From contig NZ_AMXD01000012.1 of the NCBI RefSeq assembly GCF_000310185.1, positions 1 through 53,011 on the forward strand: DNA of 53,011 bases, written 5' to 3'. Source of the stretch: Thauera aminoaromatica S2. GTDB taxonomy: Bacteria > Pseudomonadota > Gammaproteobacteria > Burkholderiales > Rhodocyclaceae. Position numbers and translations under genes: made by a program. The number at the start of each line of letters is the position of its first letter. The stretch's first letter is position 1. The notes under the pieces are model-generated. The model was not told the DNA's origin. It saw only the letters and a program-made list of their open reading frames with translations, and searched no databases. This document shows, piece by piece, positions 15,097 to 23,819 of the stretch.

Positions 15097-15499
15097 TGCA
15101 AATCCGGCGGCCGAATTCTCCGAATCGAGGCCATTTCGCTGCGGCGGAAGGGCGACGGCCGCGCGGGAGAAGGGAAATGACATAGCGCACCCGCCGGAAG
15201 CCCGGCTCGCCGGCGCTCCGGGCCATGAAAGGACGGCGCTCGGGGCTGCGGTGAGCTGAGATTGGGAGTCAGGCAGCAGAAGAATCATGCGCTGGGGCTC
15301 GCGGAGCGGGTATGCGCTGTAGAGAACACGGATTCAGGGGAGACATTCACGCAGTTGCTGCGCGGCGTTTTTGGTGGGGGTGTGGTGGTGGCGCGGTGTC
15401 GCGCCGGTCGTTTCTGTTTGCATGTCCTAGTTCCTCAAGGTGTAGCGTCATATCGACGAAAATGAGGTTAGGACAGAATAATTTTCTCTACCTGCAGCA

Positions 15500-16015
15500 T
15501 TACCCAGTCTTCAGGCTGGCGATATGAGTCCGAAGGCGCTTGAACGAGAAGCCGGAAAACTCCCCCGACGGGTGATTGATGATCCTCTCCGCAGCAGTGC
15601 GGGCACTGTGTGTGCGGATGATCTCCAGGTATTCGCCGCTGTGCGTCGATGTCGTCAGCCGTTCGAGCCCATTCAACACAAGCTGTCGTTCCGTCTTGTT
15701 TCGCGCCTTGGTCGAGTCGAGCGCGGCGAGCGCTCCGGGGACCTTGGCCCAGTTGATTCCGGTGGTCCATTCGTCCATGTCGAAGGGCAGTGCCCGAGTA
15801 TTCAGCCGTTCGATTTCCGGGTTGACGACGGTGGCGGGGCGGCCGCGCTTGCCCGTGCGAACGGTGATCTCGAAAGGGATGCCACCTTGATGCCCCGCGA
15901 ATCCAGCTTCGATGGCATCAATGAAATTGGCGGTTTCGTCGTCGTCCGGCAAAACGATTCGTGTGGCTCTGGTGATTTGCTCAAGCATGGAAATAGGGGG
16001 AGTCCGCGCGCTCAT
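15500..16015 (-). CDS. Unknown satellite protein between integrase and alpA
   Basis: This 171-aa protein has no recognised domain. It carries an Asp/Glu-rich stretch (VLPDDDETANFIDAIEAG), a central part with RTGKRGRPATVVNP and a basic helical C-terminus. AGGA about ten bases before the ATG at 16015 fixes the start; the upstream Met codons lack one. It is the first gene after the promoter at 16056-16084, ahead of alpA, primase and helicase, where satellites usually keep a regulator. A regulatory role is inferred from position only. Confidence 0.6.
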   Translation of the reverse strand: MSARTPPISMLEQITRATRIVLPDDDETANFIDAIEAGFAGHQGGIPFEITVRTGKRGRPATVVNPEIERLNTRALPFDMDEWTTGINWAKVPGALAALDSTKARNKTERQLVLNGLERLTTSTHSGEYLEIIRTHSARTAAERIINHPSGEFSGFSFKRLRTHIASLKTG

Positions 16016-16045
16016 CAAGATCCGTCCTGAATTGTGCTGATGCCT

Positions 16046-16061
16046 TATGCGACATAGCATA
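16046..16061. promoter_or_regulatory. Candidate operator overlapping the -10 box
   Basis: TATGC and GCATA face each other with six bases between them (16046-16050 and 16057-16061). The right half overlaps the -10 element of the replication-operon promoter. This is where a repressor that keeps the satellite silent would bind. No protein has been assigned to it. Confidence 0.4.
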
Positions 16062-16084
16062 CTGGAGCGCACGGGGTTCGTTAA
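16056..16084 (-). promoter_or_regulatory. Promoter of the satellite replication operon
   Basis: On the minus strand TTAACG (16079-16084) and TATGCT (16056-16061) are separated by 17 bases. It faces the unknown gene at 16015 and probably also feeds alpA, primase and helicase. With the IS now inside alpA, transcription from here would have to cross 1.7 kb of IS sequence in the antisense direction to reach the primase. Confidence 0.55.
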
Positions 16085-16135
16085 GTTTTGAAATCATAGA
16101 AAAAACAGATGTTTACAAAATCACGTCGAACCCCG
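16072..16135. repeat. Inverted repeat flanking an AT-rich spacer after int
   Basis: CGGGGTTCG at 16072-16080 and its complement at 16127-16135 enclose 46 bp of strongly AT-rich DNA directly after the integrase stop. It could end integrase transcription or bind a regulator. The -35 box of the replication promoter partly overlaps the left arm. Confidence 0.45.
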
Positions 16136-16143
16136 CCCTGTGC

Positions 16144-17136
16144 TTAACCGTGTCGCGCCAGCTTTTCCGCGAGTGCTTCGGCGTTGGGGTGGTAATACCG
16201 CTTCAGCATCTGGAGCGATTTGTGTCCGGTCACGGCGGACAACTCCGCAAGGTTGGTCAGCTTCTCGGCAAGTCTGGTGGTGGCCGTGTGCCGCAGGTCG
16301 TGAAAGTGAAGCCCGCCGATTCCCGCTCGCTCGCACGCCAGCTTGAACCGCAGGTGCAGGGCCGGTTCCGAGATTGGGAACACGCGCCCGTCAATGGAGC
16401 GCGCCATGTGCTTGAGGGTGTCGATCGCACGGGGTGACAGCGGCACAAGGCGTCGTGTGCCGTTTTTGGTGTCGGGAAGCAGGGCGGTGCGCTTGTCGAG
16501 GCTGACATGCTCCCACCGCAGCGCAAGCAGTTCGCCGCGCCGCATGGCTGTTTCCAGTGCAAGGATGATGATCGGCTGGAGCCAGGGACTACGACGCCCG
16601 ACAGGGGCCGATGCGGTCAGCAGGCTGGCCTCTTCATCGTGCGATAGCACGCGCTCCCGCCCTTGGGGCTGTCGGGGCTTACGGATCGCCTGAACGGCGT
16701 TTTCAACCGGGAGGCCCCATTCCCGGCGCGCATGGTTCAGGACCGACGAAATCAGTGCGAGGTCCCGCAAAACGGTGCCTGCTGATACGGTCTTCAAACG
16801 CTCGTCGCGGAACTTCGCCACCGCTGCGGCGCTGAGGTTTGCCAGTGAATGCTTGGCGAGCTTGTTTGCCCGCAGGGCGTTCAGGCGGATGGCCTCATCC
16901 TTCGCTCCCTTCTTACAGGGCGTGACCTCTTCCGCGTACCGCAGCAGGACGTCCGCAAGGGTTGTTCGCTCGACTGAGGCGCGGTTCTGGTGCGTGCCCT
17001 TGTCCATCTCGACTTCGATGGACCGTGCCCATGTTTCCGCGTCCGCCTTCGATGCGAAGGACTTGGTTTCGGGCGGGAAGCCGTGCCGTGTGACGCGACA
17101 TTGCCACCTGTTCCCGCGTTGCCTGATTGATGCCAT
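16144..17136 (-). CDS. int: Tyrosine-recombinase integrase of the satellite
   Basis: This 330-aa integrase has an N-terminal AP2-like arm-binding domain (IRQRGNRWQCRVTRHGFP), a core-binding domain and the catalytic domain with Arg in TAMRRGELLALRWEHV, HDLRHTATTRL, GHKS and the nucleophile Tyr in MLKRYYHP. It lies 132 bp from attR and reads into the element, the usual layout for satellites and prophages. I chose the ATG at 17136, preceded by a G-rich stretch, over the upstream ATG at 17226, because the arm-binding domain begins there. It should catalyse insertion into and excision from the moaC end. Confidence 0.92.
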   Translation of the reverse strand: MASIRQRGNRWQCRVTRHGFPPETKSFASKADAETWARSIEVEMDKGTHQNRASVERTTLADVLLRYAEEVTPCKKGAKDEAIRLNALRANKLAKHSLANLSAAAVAKFRDERLKTVSAGTVLRDLALISSVLNHARREWGLPVENAVQAIRKPRQPQGRERVLSHDEEASLLTASAPVGRRSPWLQPIIILALETAMRRGELLALRWEHVSLDKRTALLPDTKNGTRRLVPLSPRAIDTLKHMARSIDGRVFPISEPALHLRFKLACERAGIGGLHFHDLRHTATTRLAEKLTNLAELSAVTGHKSLQMLKRYYHPNAEALAEKLARHG

Positions 17137-17148
17137 CGTTGCCCCCAG

Positions 17149-17167
17149 TTGGACAAACGATGGACAG
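17149..17167. promoter_or_regulatory. Candidate arm-type sites, right arm
   Basis: TTGGACAAACGATGGACAG matches the left-arm pair at 6997-7015 at 16 of 19 positions with the same spacing and orientation. It lies just upstream of the integrase start and 101 bp inside attR, suggesting that integrase bound here could also repress its own gene. A TATAGC box at 17228-17233 (minus strand) may be part of the int promoter. Confidence 0.5.
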
Positions 17168-17268
17168 AACGCCGATTTGGTTGGGGTGCTGCGCTCGGGT
17201 GTCGGGTTTGGAAGGCAACCGATCAAGCTATAGGGTTCAACAGCGTCCCAGCGAAATCAGTGCTTTAG

Positions 17269-17361
17269 CCTCACGCCTTCCAGTGCCCCGACTTGCCGCC
17301 CAGCTTCTCCATCAGCTGGATGCCCTCCATGCGCATGCCGCGGTCCACCGCCTTGCACATG
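17269..17361. repeat. attR, 93-bp direct repeat that completes moaC
   Basis: This copy is identical to 6832-6924. It spans the moaC stop and last 29 codons plus two bases beyond. Because the element lies downstream of the gene, this copy came with the element and now forms the end of the functional gene. Confidence 0.92.
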
Positions 17362-17759
17362 TCGTAGATGGTGAGCAGGCCGACGTTGAGCGCGGTGAGC
17401 GCCTCCATCTCGACGCCGGTGCGGCCGACGGTCTCGGCGGTGACCGTGCAGCGGATGGCGTGCGCGGCCGCGTCGAGCTCGAACTCGACCGCGACGCGGG
17501 TGAGCGGGATGGGGTGGCAGAGCGGGATCAGCTCGCTGGTGCGCTTGGAGGCCTGGATCGCGGCGATGCGGGCGATGCCGAGCACGTCGCCCTTCTTCGC
17601 GCTGCCCGTTTCCACCATCTCGAAGGTGGCGGGCAGCATGTGGATGCGGCCGGTGGCGACCGCGACGCGGCGGGTTTCGGCCTTGGCGCCGACGTCGACC
17701 ATGTGGGCCTGGCCGTCGGCGTCGAAGTGGGTCAGCGGACTGGATTCCGGAGTGCTCAT
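17271..17759 (-). CDS. moaC: MoaC, cyclic pyranopterin monophosphate synthase
   Basis: This 162-aa protein is of the usual MoaC length and carries [15 protein letters not shown] and the conserved block [14 protein letters not shown] through KAVDRGM, including the [10 protein letters not shown] active-site region. It converts the MoaA product to cyclic pyranopterin monophosphate, the first committed cofactor intermediate for molybdenum and tungsten enzymes. I chose the ATG at 17759; an upstream frame to 17807 has poor sequence. Its 3' end is the satellite attachment site, and the encoded protein stays intact after integration. Before integration it ended close to the small membrane gene after tupC, convergent with that cluster. 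Confidence 0.93.
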   Translation of the reverse strand: MSTPESSPLTHFDADGQAHMVDVGAKAETRRVAVATGRIHMLPATFEMVETGSAKKGDVLGIARIAAIQASKRTSELIPLCHPIPLTRVAVEFELDAAAHAIRCTVTAETVGRTGVEMEALTALNVGLLTIYDMCKAVDRGMRMEGIQLMEKLGGKSGHWKA

Positions 17760-17882
17760 GGTGGGGCAGGGCAGAAGATGCGGGTGTGCCGCGGCGGCAA
17801 TCGCCACGCGGCGGGAGGCGCCGCTACACGTCGATACATCGGCGGGGGAACGGGCGCGGATCGGCGGGTATCATAGCACCCG

Positions 17883-19322
17883 ATGATGCGCCGACCCCTC
17901 GCCCTGCTGCTCAGCCTCGCGCTGGCCCTGCCTGCGCCGGCCCCCGTGCTCGCCGCCGATCTGCCCGATCTCGGCGACGTGGCCGCGTCCGAACTCTCTC
18001 CCGCGGCCGAACGCAAGATCGGCGAACAGATCATCCGCGAGATCCGCTGGCGTGACGCGGCCTATCTCGACGATGCGGAGGTCGAGGAGTACGTGAACCG
18101 CCTCGGCCAGCGCCTGGCGGCGGTGAGTAACAACCCGGGACTCGACTTCGACTTCTTCGTCGTGCGCGACGCCACGCTCAACGCCTTCGCGCTGCCGGGC
18201 GGCTTCATCGGCGTGCACACCGGGCTGATCCTGGCGGCGGAGGGCGAGTCCGAGTTCGCCTCGGTGCTCGGCCACGAGATCGCCCACGTCACCCAGCGCC
18301 ACATCGCGCAGATCGTCGGCAAGCAGAGCCAGTCGGCGATGCTGATGATCGCCTCGATGCTGGTCGCGGTGCTGGCCGCGCGCAGCAACTCGGATGTGAG
18401 CACCGCGGCGATCGCTGCCGGCCAGGCCGGGGCGATCCAGTCCCAACTCGGCTACACCCGCGCCTTCGAGCGCGAGGCCGACCGCGCCGGCCTCGAGACC
18501 CTGGACAAGGCCGGGCTCGACGTGCGCGGCATGCCCGGCTTCTTCGAGCGCCTGCAACGCAACACGCGTGTGTACGAGAACAGCGCGCCGGCTTACCTGC
18601 GCACCCACCCGCTGACCACCGAGCGCATCGCCGACATGGAGAACCGCGTCGCGGCGATGCGCTATCGCCAGGTGCCGGACTCGGCGGATTTCCGCTTCGC
18701 GCGTGCCAAGCTGCGCGCCAACGCCGGCCAGCCCGCCGAGGCGGTGCAGGAGCTGGAGGACCGCCTCGCGCGCGAGCCCAAGGACGAGGCGCTCGCCTAC
18801 GGTCTCGCCCGTGCGCTGATGCGCGCCGGTCGCCTCGACGAGGCCGAGGCCCGCCTGCAGCCGCTGCGCGCGAAGGCGGCGGGCCTGGCCTGGGTCGAGG
18901 GGCTGGCGGCGGAGATCCGTCTCGCGCGCAACGACGCCGGGGGCGCGATCCGCATCCTCGAGGCCGCGCAGAAGCAGTTTCCGTCCAGCCGCAGCGTGAG
19001 CTACGCGCTCGCCGATGCGCGCATCCTCGGCGGACGGGCGGACGTCGCCGCGACCGAACTGCGCCGCCGCATCGACAACCGCAGCGGTGATCCGCGCCTG
19101 TGGCAGCTGCTGTCGCGCGCCTACGCGGCCCTCGGACAGCGCACCGAGCAGCACCGCACCCAGGCCGAGGTGTACTACCTGCGCGGCAGCCTGCCGGCCG
19201 CGATCGAGCAGCTTGAGATCGCGCGCAGGGCCAGCGATGGCGACTTCTATACCCTGTCGGCGGTGGATGCGCGCCTGCGCGAGCTCAAGCAGCGCCTGCT
19301 CGAGGAAAAGCGCGAGCGCTGA
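17883..19322 (+). CDS. bepA: BepA-like periplasmic M48 metalloprotease with TPR repeats
   Basis: This 479-aa precursor has a signal peptide (Arg-rich start, hydrophobic core, cut near VLAAD), an M48 peptidase domain with HEIAHVTQRH around residue 132 and downstream EADRAGLE carrying the third zinc ligand, and a C-terminal TPR region from about residue 270. The layout equals BepA/YfgC, which maintains outer-membrane protein and LPS assembly in the periplasm. It is divergent from moaC with about 120 bp between them and is followed by the TusA-like gene. Confidence 0.85.
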   Translation: MMRRPLALLLSLALALPAPAPVLAADLPDLGDVAASELSPAAERKIGEQIIREIRWRDAAYLDDAEVEEYVNRLGQRLAAVSNNPGLDFDFFVVRDATLNAFALPGGFIGVHTGLILAAEGESEFASVLGHEIAHVTQRHIAQIVGKQSQSAMLMIASMLVAVLAARSNSDVSTAAIAAGQAGAIQSQLGYTRAFEREADRAGLETLDKAGLDVRGMPGFFERLQRNTRVYENSAPAYLRTHPLTTERIADMENRVAAMRYRQVPDSADFRFARAKLRANAGQPAEAVQELEDRLAREPKDEALAYGLARALMRAGRLDEAEARLQPLRAKAAGLAWVEGLAAEIRLARNDAGGAIRILEAAQKQFPSSRSVSYALADARILGGRADVAATELRRRIDNRSGDPRLWQLLSRAYAALGQRTEQHRTQAEVYYLRGSLPAAIEQLEIARRASDGDFYTLSAVDARLRELKQRLLEEKRER

Positions 19323-19428
19323 ACGACCTCGCGCCGCATGTCGCGCAGCGTGACGGGCGCGCCTTCCGGGGCGCAATGCCATCCTTTAGAATCGGCCGCC
19401 TTCAACACGACCCAACCAGGGAGCGGGG

Positions 19429-19659
19429 ATGAGATACGACAAGGAAGTGGATGCGCGCGGGCTCAACTGCCCGCTACCGATCCTGCGGGCCAAGAAGATG
19501 CTGTCCGAGATGCAGAGCGGACAGATCGTCCGCGTGCTGGCGACCGATCCCGGGTCGATCAAGGATTTCCAGGCGTTTGCGCGCCAGACCGGCAACGAGT
19601 TGCTCGGCCAGGGTGAAACGTCCGACAAGGCCTACGAGTTCTTCCTGAAGCGGAAGTAG
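19429..19659 (+). CDS. TusA-family sulfur carrier
   Basis: This 76-aa protein has the hallmark LNCPLPILRAKKML with the Cys-Pro-x-Pro sulfur-carrying cysteine at residue 15, and the whole compact TusA fold. TusA-type proteins pass persulfide sulfur to tRNA thiolation, molybdenum cofactor or sulfur oxidation pathways. Which one applies here cannot be told from sequence. GGGAGCGGGG precedes the ATG. A REP-like cluster follows. Confidence 0.85.
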   Translation: MRYDKEVDARGLNCPLPILRAKKMLSEMQSGQIVRVLATDPGSIKDFQAFARQTGNELLGQGETSDKAYEFFLKRK

Positions 19660-19701
19660 TTTTCGGCGCTTGCCGGAGTTCCGCGCGGGCTGGGGCGCCG
19701 C

Positions 19702-19817
19702 ATCGCGACTCGCGTCGCTCCCACGGGCGCTTTCGGAAGGAGCGACGCAAGTCGCGATTTCGGCGCTGGAGGAAGCGAAGCGCTACGGCATTGGTAGGAG
19801 CGACGCAAGTCGCGATT
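19702..19817. repeat. REP-like cluster, three units
   Basis: One unit on the minus strand (19702-19724) and two on plus (19737-19759 and 19794-19817) share the core GCGACGCAAGTCGC or its GCGA-loop variant, a 5-bp stem with a GNRA-type loop preceded by GTAGGA or GTGGGA. They occupy the gap between the TusA-like gene and valS, convergent genes, so the cluster lies at a transcript end. Confidence 0.85.
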
Positions 19818-19880
19818 CCGGCGTCGGAGGAAGCGCGACGCGCATTTGAACGGAATGCACGCGCGCCCTCCGTGCGGCCA

Positions 19881-22865
19881 TCAGCCCCCCAGCTTGGCGA
19901 GCTGCGGCTTGAGCTTGCCCACCGTGGCCTTGAAGCCCGCCAGGCGGTCGCGTTCCTGCTGCACCACCGCGGCCGGCGCGCGGTCTACGAAGCTGGCGTT
20001 GCCGAGCTTGCCTTCGGCCTTGGCGATCTCGCCCTCCAGGCGGGCGATCTCCTTGCCCAGACGCTCGCGCTCGGCGGCGACGTCGATCTCCACCTTCAGC
20101 ATCAGGCGGGTCTCGCCTGCGACCGCGACCGGGGCGAGCTCGTCGGCGCCGATCTCGTCCACGACCTGCACCTCGGCGAGCTTGGCGAGGCCGGCGAGGT
20201 AAGGCGCGTACAGCGCCAGTGCCGCCTTGTCGCCCGCGGCCACCAGCGGCAGGCGCTGCGCCGGGGAGATGTTCATCTCGCCGCGCAGGTTGCGGCAGGC
20301 GTAGATCATCGCCTTGAGCTCGGCGACCTTGGCCTCGGAGGCCTCGTCGATGCGCTTGGGCTCGGCCTGCGGGTAGCGCGCGCGCATGATGCTGTCGCCT
20401 TCCTTGCGCCCGGCGAGCGGGGCGACCGTCTGCCAGAGTTCTTCGGTGATGAAGGGGATCAGCGGGTGCGCCAGGCGCAGCACGGTCTCGAGCACGCGCA
20501 GCAGCGTGCGGCGGGTGGCGCGCTGCTGCGCCGGGGTGCCCGACTGGATCTGCACCTTGGCGAGCTCCAGGTACCAGTCGCAGTACTCGTCCCAGACGAA
20601 CTCATACACCGCGCGCGCGACCAGGTCGAAGCGGTAGGCGTCGAAGTGCTCGGCCACCTCGGCCTCGGTGCGTTGCAGGCGCGACACGATCCAGCGGTCG
20701 GCGAAGGAGAAGTCGAGCACCTCGGTGGAGCAGGCGACGGTCTCGCCGATGCCGCAGTCCTGGCCCTCGCAGTTCATCAGCACGAAGCGGGTGGCGTTCC
20801 ACAGCTTGTTGCAGAAGTTGCGGTAGCCCTCGCAGCGCGCGAGGTCGAACTTGATGTCGCGGCCCGGGCTGGCGAGCGAGGCGAAGGTGAAGCGCAGCGC
20901 GTCGGTGCCGAAGGCGGGGATGCCCTCGGGGAATTCCTTGCGCGTCTTCTTCTCGATGCTCTGCGCCTGCTTCGGGTTCATCAGGCCGAAGGTGCGCTTC
21001 TTGATGAGTTCGTCGAGTGCGATGCCGTCGATGAGGTCGATCGGGTCGAGCACGTTGCCCTTGGACTTGCTCATCTTCTGGCCTTCCGCATCGCGGATCA
21101 GGCCGTGCACGTACACGTGCTTGAAGGGGATCCTGCCGGTGATGTGCTTCGTCATCATCACCATGCGGGCGACCCAGAAGAAGATGATGTCGAAGCCGGT
21201 GACGAGCACGGTGGAGGGCAGGTAGAGGTCGAGCGCGTCGTTGCTCTTCTCCGGCCACTCGGCGGTCCAGTCGAGCGTGGAGAACGGCCACAGCGCGGAC
21301 GAGTACCAGGTGTCGAGCACGTCGTCTTCCTGGCGCAGGCGGCCGGCGTCGTGGCGGGCGTGGAGCAGGGCGAGGCGCTCGGCGATCTCGGGGTATTGCT
21401 CGGCGGTCTGGCCTTCGCGCTGGCGCGTCTGCACCTCGGCGTCGAGGGCGTCGATGCCGCGCTGCAGGTCGGCCTTCCAGGCGCGGATCGCCTCTTCCTC
21501 GCAAGTTGCGACGTAGATGCGGCCTTCCTCGTCGTACCAGGCCGGGATGCGGTGGCCCCACCACAGCTGGCGCGAGATGCACCAGTCCTGGATGTTGTTG
21601 AGCCACTGGTTGTAGGTGTTGACCCAGTTCTCGGGGTAGAACTTGATCTCGCCCGAGGCCACGACCTCGAGCGCCTTGTCGGTGATCGACCTGCCGTCCG
21701 CGCCCGGCTTGCTCATGGCGACGAACCACTGGTCGGTCAGCATCGGCTCGATGACGACCCCGGTGCGGTCGCCGCGCGGCACCTGCATCTTGTGCGCCTT
21801 GACCTCGAGCAGCAGGCCGAGCGCCTCGAGCGCCTCGACCACCTTCTCGCGCGCCGGTACGCGGTCGAGCCCGACGACGCCCGCCGGCATCGGCACACCC
21901 TCCAGGGTGACGCCGTCGGCGGTGTAGCGCTCGGCCACCGCGGGCACGGCGCCTTCGAGGGTGAGCACGACGATGGTGTCGAGCTTGTGGCGCTGGCCCA
22001 CCGCGTAGTCGTTGAAGTCGTGCGCCGGCGTGACCTTCACGCAGCCGGTGCCGAACTCGCGATCGACGTAGTCGTCGGCGATGATCGGGATATGACGGCC
22101 GGTGAGCGGCAGCTCGACGGTCTTGCCGATGAGGTGGGCGTAGCGCTCGTCCTCGGGATGCACCATCACCGCGACGTCGCCGAGCAGGGTCTCGGGGCGG
22201 GTGGTGGCGACCGTCAGTCCTTGCAGGTCACCGATGGGGCCGTCGGAGAACGGATACAGGATGTGGTAGAGCTTGCCGTCCTCTTCCTCCGACACCACCT
22301 CGAGGTCGGACACCGCGGTGCCGAGCTTGGGGTCCCAGTTCACCAGGCGCTTGCCGCGGTAGATCAGGCCCTCGTTGTAGAGGCGCACGAAGGTCTCGGT
22401 GACGGTGCGCGACAGGCCCTCGTCCATCGTGAAGCGCTCGCGCTTCCAGTCCGGACTGGTGCCGAGGCGGCGCATCTGGCGGGTGATGGTGCCGCCGGAG
22501 TATTCCTTCCACTCCCACACCTTCTCCAGGAAGCGCTCGCGGCCGAGGTCGTGGCGGCTGACGCCCTGGGCGTCGAGCTGGCGCTCGACGACGATCTGGG
22601 TGGCGATGCCGGCGTGGTCGGTGCCCGGCTGCCACAGCGTGTTGTCGCCGCGCATGCGGTGGTAGCGCGTGAGCGCGTCCATGATCGTCTGGTTGAAGCC
22701 GTGCCCCATGTGCAGCGTGCCGGTGACGTTGGGCGGCGGCAGCAGGATGCAGAAGGCGGCGGGGTTCGACTTGTCGAGCCCGGCGTCGAAAAAGCCGCGG
22801 GATTCCCATTCCGGGTACCAGCGACGTTCGATGTCGGCGGGCTCGAAGCTCTTGGCCAGTTCCAT
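19881..22865 (-). CDS. valS: Valyl-tRNA synthetase
   Basis: This 994-aa class I synthetase has the HIGH-type motif TLHMGHGFN near residue 50 and KMSKSKGN near residue 600, with an editing domain between and a C-terminal coiled coil ([22 protein letters not shown]) typical of ValRS. It charges tRNA-Val in the cytoplasm. A TATAAT-like -10 box lies at 22897-22902 on the minus strand, with no clear -35. The gene is complete and of normal length. The DUF2486-like gene lies about 200 bp upstream on the same strand. Confidence 0.97.
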   Translation of the reverse strand: MELAKSFEPADIERRWYPEWESRGFFDAGLDKSNPAAFCILLPPPNVTGTLHMGHGFNQTIMDALTRYHRMRGDNTLWQPGTDHAGIATQIVVERQLDAQGVSRHDLGRERFLEKVWEWKEYSGGTITRQMRRLGTSPDWKRERFTMDEGLSRTVTETFVRLYNEGLIYRGKRLVNWDPKLGTAVSDLEVVSEEEDGKLYHILYPFSDGPIGDLQGLTVATTRPETLLGDVAVMVHPEDERYAHLIGKTVELPLTGRHIPIIADDYVDREFGTGCVKVTPAHDFNDYAVGQRHKLDTIVVLTLEGAVPAVAERYTADGVTLEGVPMPAGVVGLDRVPAREKVVEALEALGLLLEVKAHKMQVPRGDRTGVVIEPMLTDQWFVAMSKPGADGRSITDKALEVVASGEIKFYPENWVNTYNQWLNNIQDWCISRQLWWGHRIPAWYDEEGRIYVATCEEEAIRAWKADLQRGIDALDAEVQTRQREGQTAEQYPEIAERLALLHARHDAGRLRQEDDVLDTWYSSALWPFSTLDWTAEWPEKSNDALDLYLPSTVLVTGFDIIFFWVARMVMMTKHITGRIPFKHVYVHGLIRDAEGQKMSKSKGNVLDPIDLIDGIALDELIKKRTFGLMNPKQAQSIEKKTRKEFPEGIPAFGTDALRFTFASLASPGRDIKFDLARCEGYRNFCNKLWNATRFVLMNCEGQDCGIGETVACSTEVLDFSFADRWIVSRLQRTEAEVAEHFDAYRFDLVARAVYEFVWDEYCDWYLELAKVQIQSGTPAQQRATRRTLLRVLETVLRLAHPLIPFITEELWQTVAPLAGRKEGDSIMRARYPQAEPKRIDEASEAKVAELKAMIYACRNLRGEMNISPAQRLPLVAAGDKAALALYAPYLAGLAKLAEVQVVDEIGADELAPVAVAGETRLMLKVEIDVAAERERLGKEIARLEGEIAKAEGKLGNASFVDRAPAAVVQQERDRLAGFKATVGKLKPQLAKLGG

Positions 22866-22987
22866 GGTGTTCTACGCGCGTGAAGGCAAAGCGCGGATTA
22901 TAGCGGATGGAGCACCGGCGCCCCGGTACGAGCGCGCCATGGGGCGGTGTCGCGCCCTTCTCCCCTGCCGAACCGCGGTGGTCCGCC

Positions 22988-23074
22988 GTGGGAGCGACGC
23001 GAGTCGCGATTGCGGTGGCCGTCCGGCCGCAGCACAAGGCAGCGGTCCCGTTCGCGACTCGCGTCGCTCCTACC
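22988..23074. repeat. REP-like pair upstream of valS
   Basis: Two units face each other (22988-23011 on plus and 23051-23074 on minus), both with the GCGA loop variant. The right unit overlaps the end of the next gene: its GTAGGA supplies the TAG stop codon at 23070-23072. Confidence 0.85.
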
Positions 23075-23819
23075 GGGCAGGCGGAACGTCGTGGGGACGG
23101 TCGTCGAACAGGCTGCTGACGCGTGCAGAGATCCCGGGCAGCAACGTGGCGCGCAGGTGGGCGAGGGCTTCGTCCTGGATGCGCTCGCCGAGGCGCTCGA
23201 GTTCGCGGGCGATGATCTGCGGCAGCTCGCGCGCGGCCCATTCGTCGATTTCGCGCGCGATCGCGGTGTCGAGCTCGACCAGGCGTTCGGCGAGCTGCTG
23301 CTCTTGCGCCGCGGCGCTCCGTGCCGGTGGCGATGCCGCCGCGGATTCGGCGGCGGAGGGCGCGGACTGCGGGTGGGGTGTCTGCGGCGCGGGCGGTTCG
23401 GGCTGCGTGACGGGCTCCGGCGCTGCATCGCGCACTGTCGACGCGGCAGGCTCCCCCGCAGGCGTGAATTGCGCCGCTGCAAGGCTGCGCACGAAGGACG
23501 GCATGGCCGCCGTGCTCGCCACCGCGGCCGCCGCGAACGGCGCCTCGACCGGCTGGAAGATTTCCGCAGGCAGATCGAGGTCGTCGACGACCTCGGTCAG
23601 GATCGGCAGGTCGTCGTCGTCGAAGGCCTGCATGGTCGCGGGCGAGATCGCCGGCGCGGCATCGGCGGGCTCGGCGGGGCCCGCGCCGCCCGGCGATGGT
23701 GTGCGGGGGGAGGCTGGCGTGGCGTCCCCGCGATGGCGGCGCAGCAGCGCGTCGGCCTGGCCGAGCAGGTCGTCGGCGCGCTCGAGTTCGTCGTCGGAGT
23801 CGTCTTCCCAGCCTCTCAC
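23070..23819 (-). CDS. Proline/alanine-rich protein between holC and valS (DUF2486-like)
   Basis: This 249-aa protein has an acidic N-terminus (WEDDSDDELERADDLL), a short conserved-looking segment ILTEVVDDLDLP, a long Pro/Ala/Glu-rich low-complexity middle and a helical C-terminus (about residues 185-240, EIDEWAARELPQIIARELERL). Betaproteobacteria often have such a protein (DUF2486) beside holC; that assignment is from memory of the neighbourhood. Its GTG start overlaps the holC stop at 23816-23819, indicating translational coupling. The function is unknown. Confidence 0.7.
   Translation of the reverse strand: MRGWEDDSDDELERADDLLGQADALLRRHRGDATPASPRTPSPGGAGPAEPADAAPAISPATMQAFDDDDLPILTEVVDDLDLPAEIFQPVEAPFAAAAVASTAAMPSFVRSLAAAQFTPAGEPAASTVRDAAPEPVTQPEPPAPQTPHPQSAPSAAESAAASPPARSAAAQEQQLAERLVELDTAIAREIDEWAARELPQIIARELERLGERIQDEALAHLRATLLPGISARVSSLFDDRPHDVPPAR

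Larger units (their letters stand above)
13645..15338 (+). mobile_element. IS1380-family insertion sequence, 1,694 bp
   Basis: The ends are perfect 15-bp inverted repeats (CCTGAATCCGTGTTC at 13645-13659 and its complement at 15324-15338). They are flanked by a 5-bp direct duplication GGAGA (13640-13644 and 15339-15343). One intact transposase fills most of it. Intact ends, intact target duplication and an open transposase point to a recent insertion. About 227 bp of non-coding DNA separates the transposase stop from the right end. Confidence 0.92.
13461..15423 (-). pseudogene. alpA: AlpA-family regulator interrupted by an IS1380-type element
   Basis: Removing the insertion (13645-15338) and one 5-bp target copy joins 15423-15344 to 13644-13461 in one frame of 87 codons. 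The product begins MQTETTGATP and contains LRVPDVAAFLGCGVATVW and FPKPIKLSPR-VTVWKLSEIEAWLESR, the AlpA/excisionase-type winged helix. The original ATG at 15423 has GAGGA about nine bases upstream. The break falls inside codon 27. The 3' part retains a 58-codon frame from a GTG at 13637 that keeps most of the helix-turn-helix, so partial function is possible. AlpA proteins activate integrase and replication genes in satellites. Confidence 0.82.
6832..17361. mobile_element. Integrated phage-satellite-like element (PICI/P4-like) in moaC
   Basis: The segment is bounded by perfect 93-bp direct repeats (6832-6924 and 17269-17361) that are copies of the 3' end of moaC. Inside are a tyrosine integrase beside the right end, an unknown gene, an AlpA-type regulator, a primase, an SF3 helicase, two further genes and a cargo block. 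No capsid, tail, portal or conjugation genes are present. This order (int, alpA, pri, rep) resembles Gram-negative phage-inducible islands and P4-like satellites. A 1.7-kb insertion sequence is nested in it. Cargo genes at 7.9-9.7 kb are visibly lower in G+C than the flanking chromosome. Confidence 0.88.

Noticed and set aside
13717-15288. Long minus-strand frame opposite the transposase
   Set aside because: The transposase on plus has DDE motifs and correct IS ends; the opposite frame is low-complexity.
19791-22883. 1,030-codon plus-strand open frame opposite valS
   Set aside because: valS on the other strand has all catalytic motifs; the opposite frame has none and shows shadow composition.
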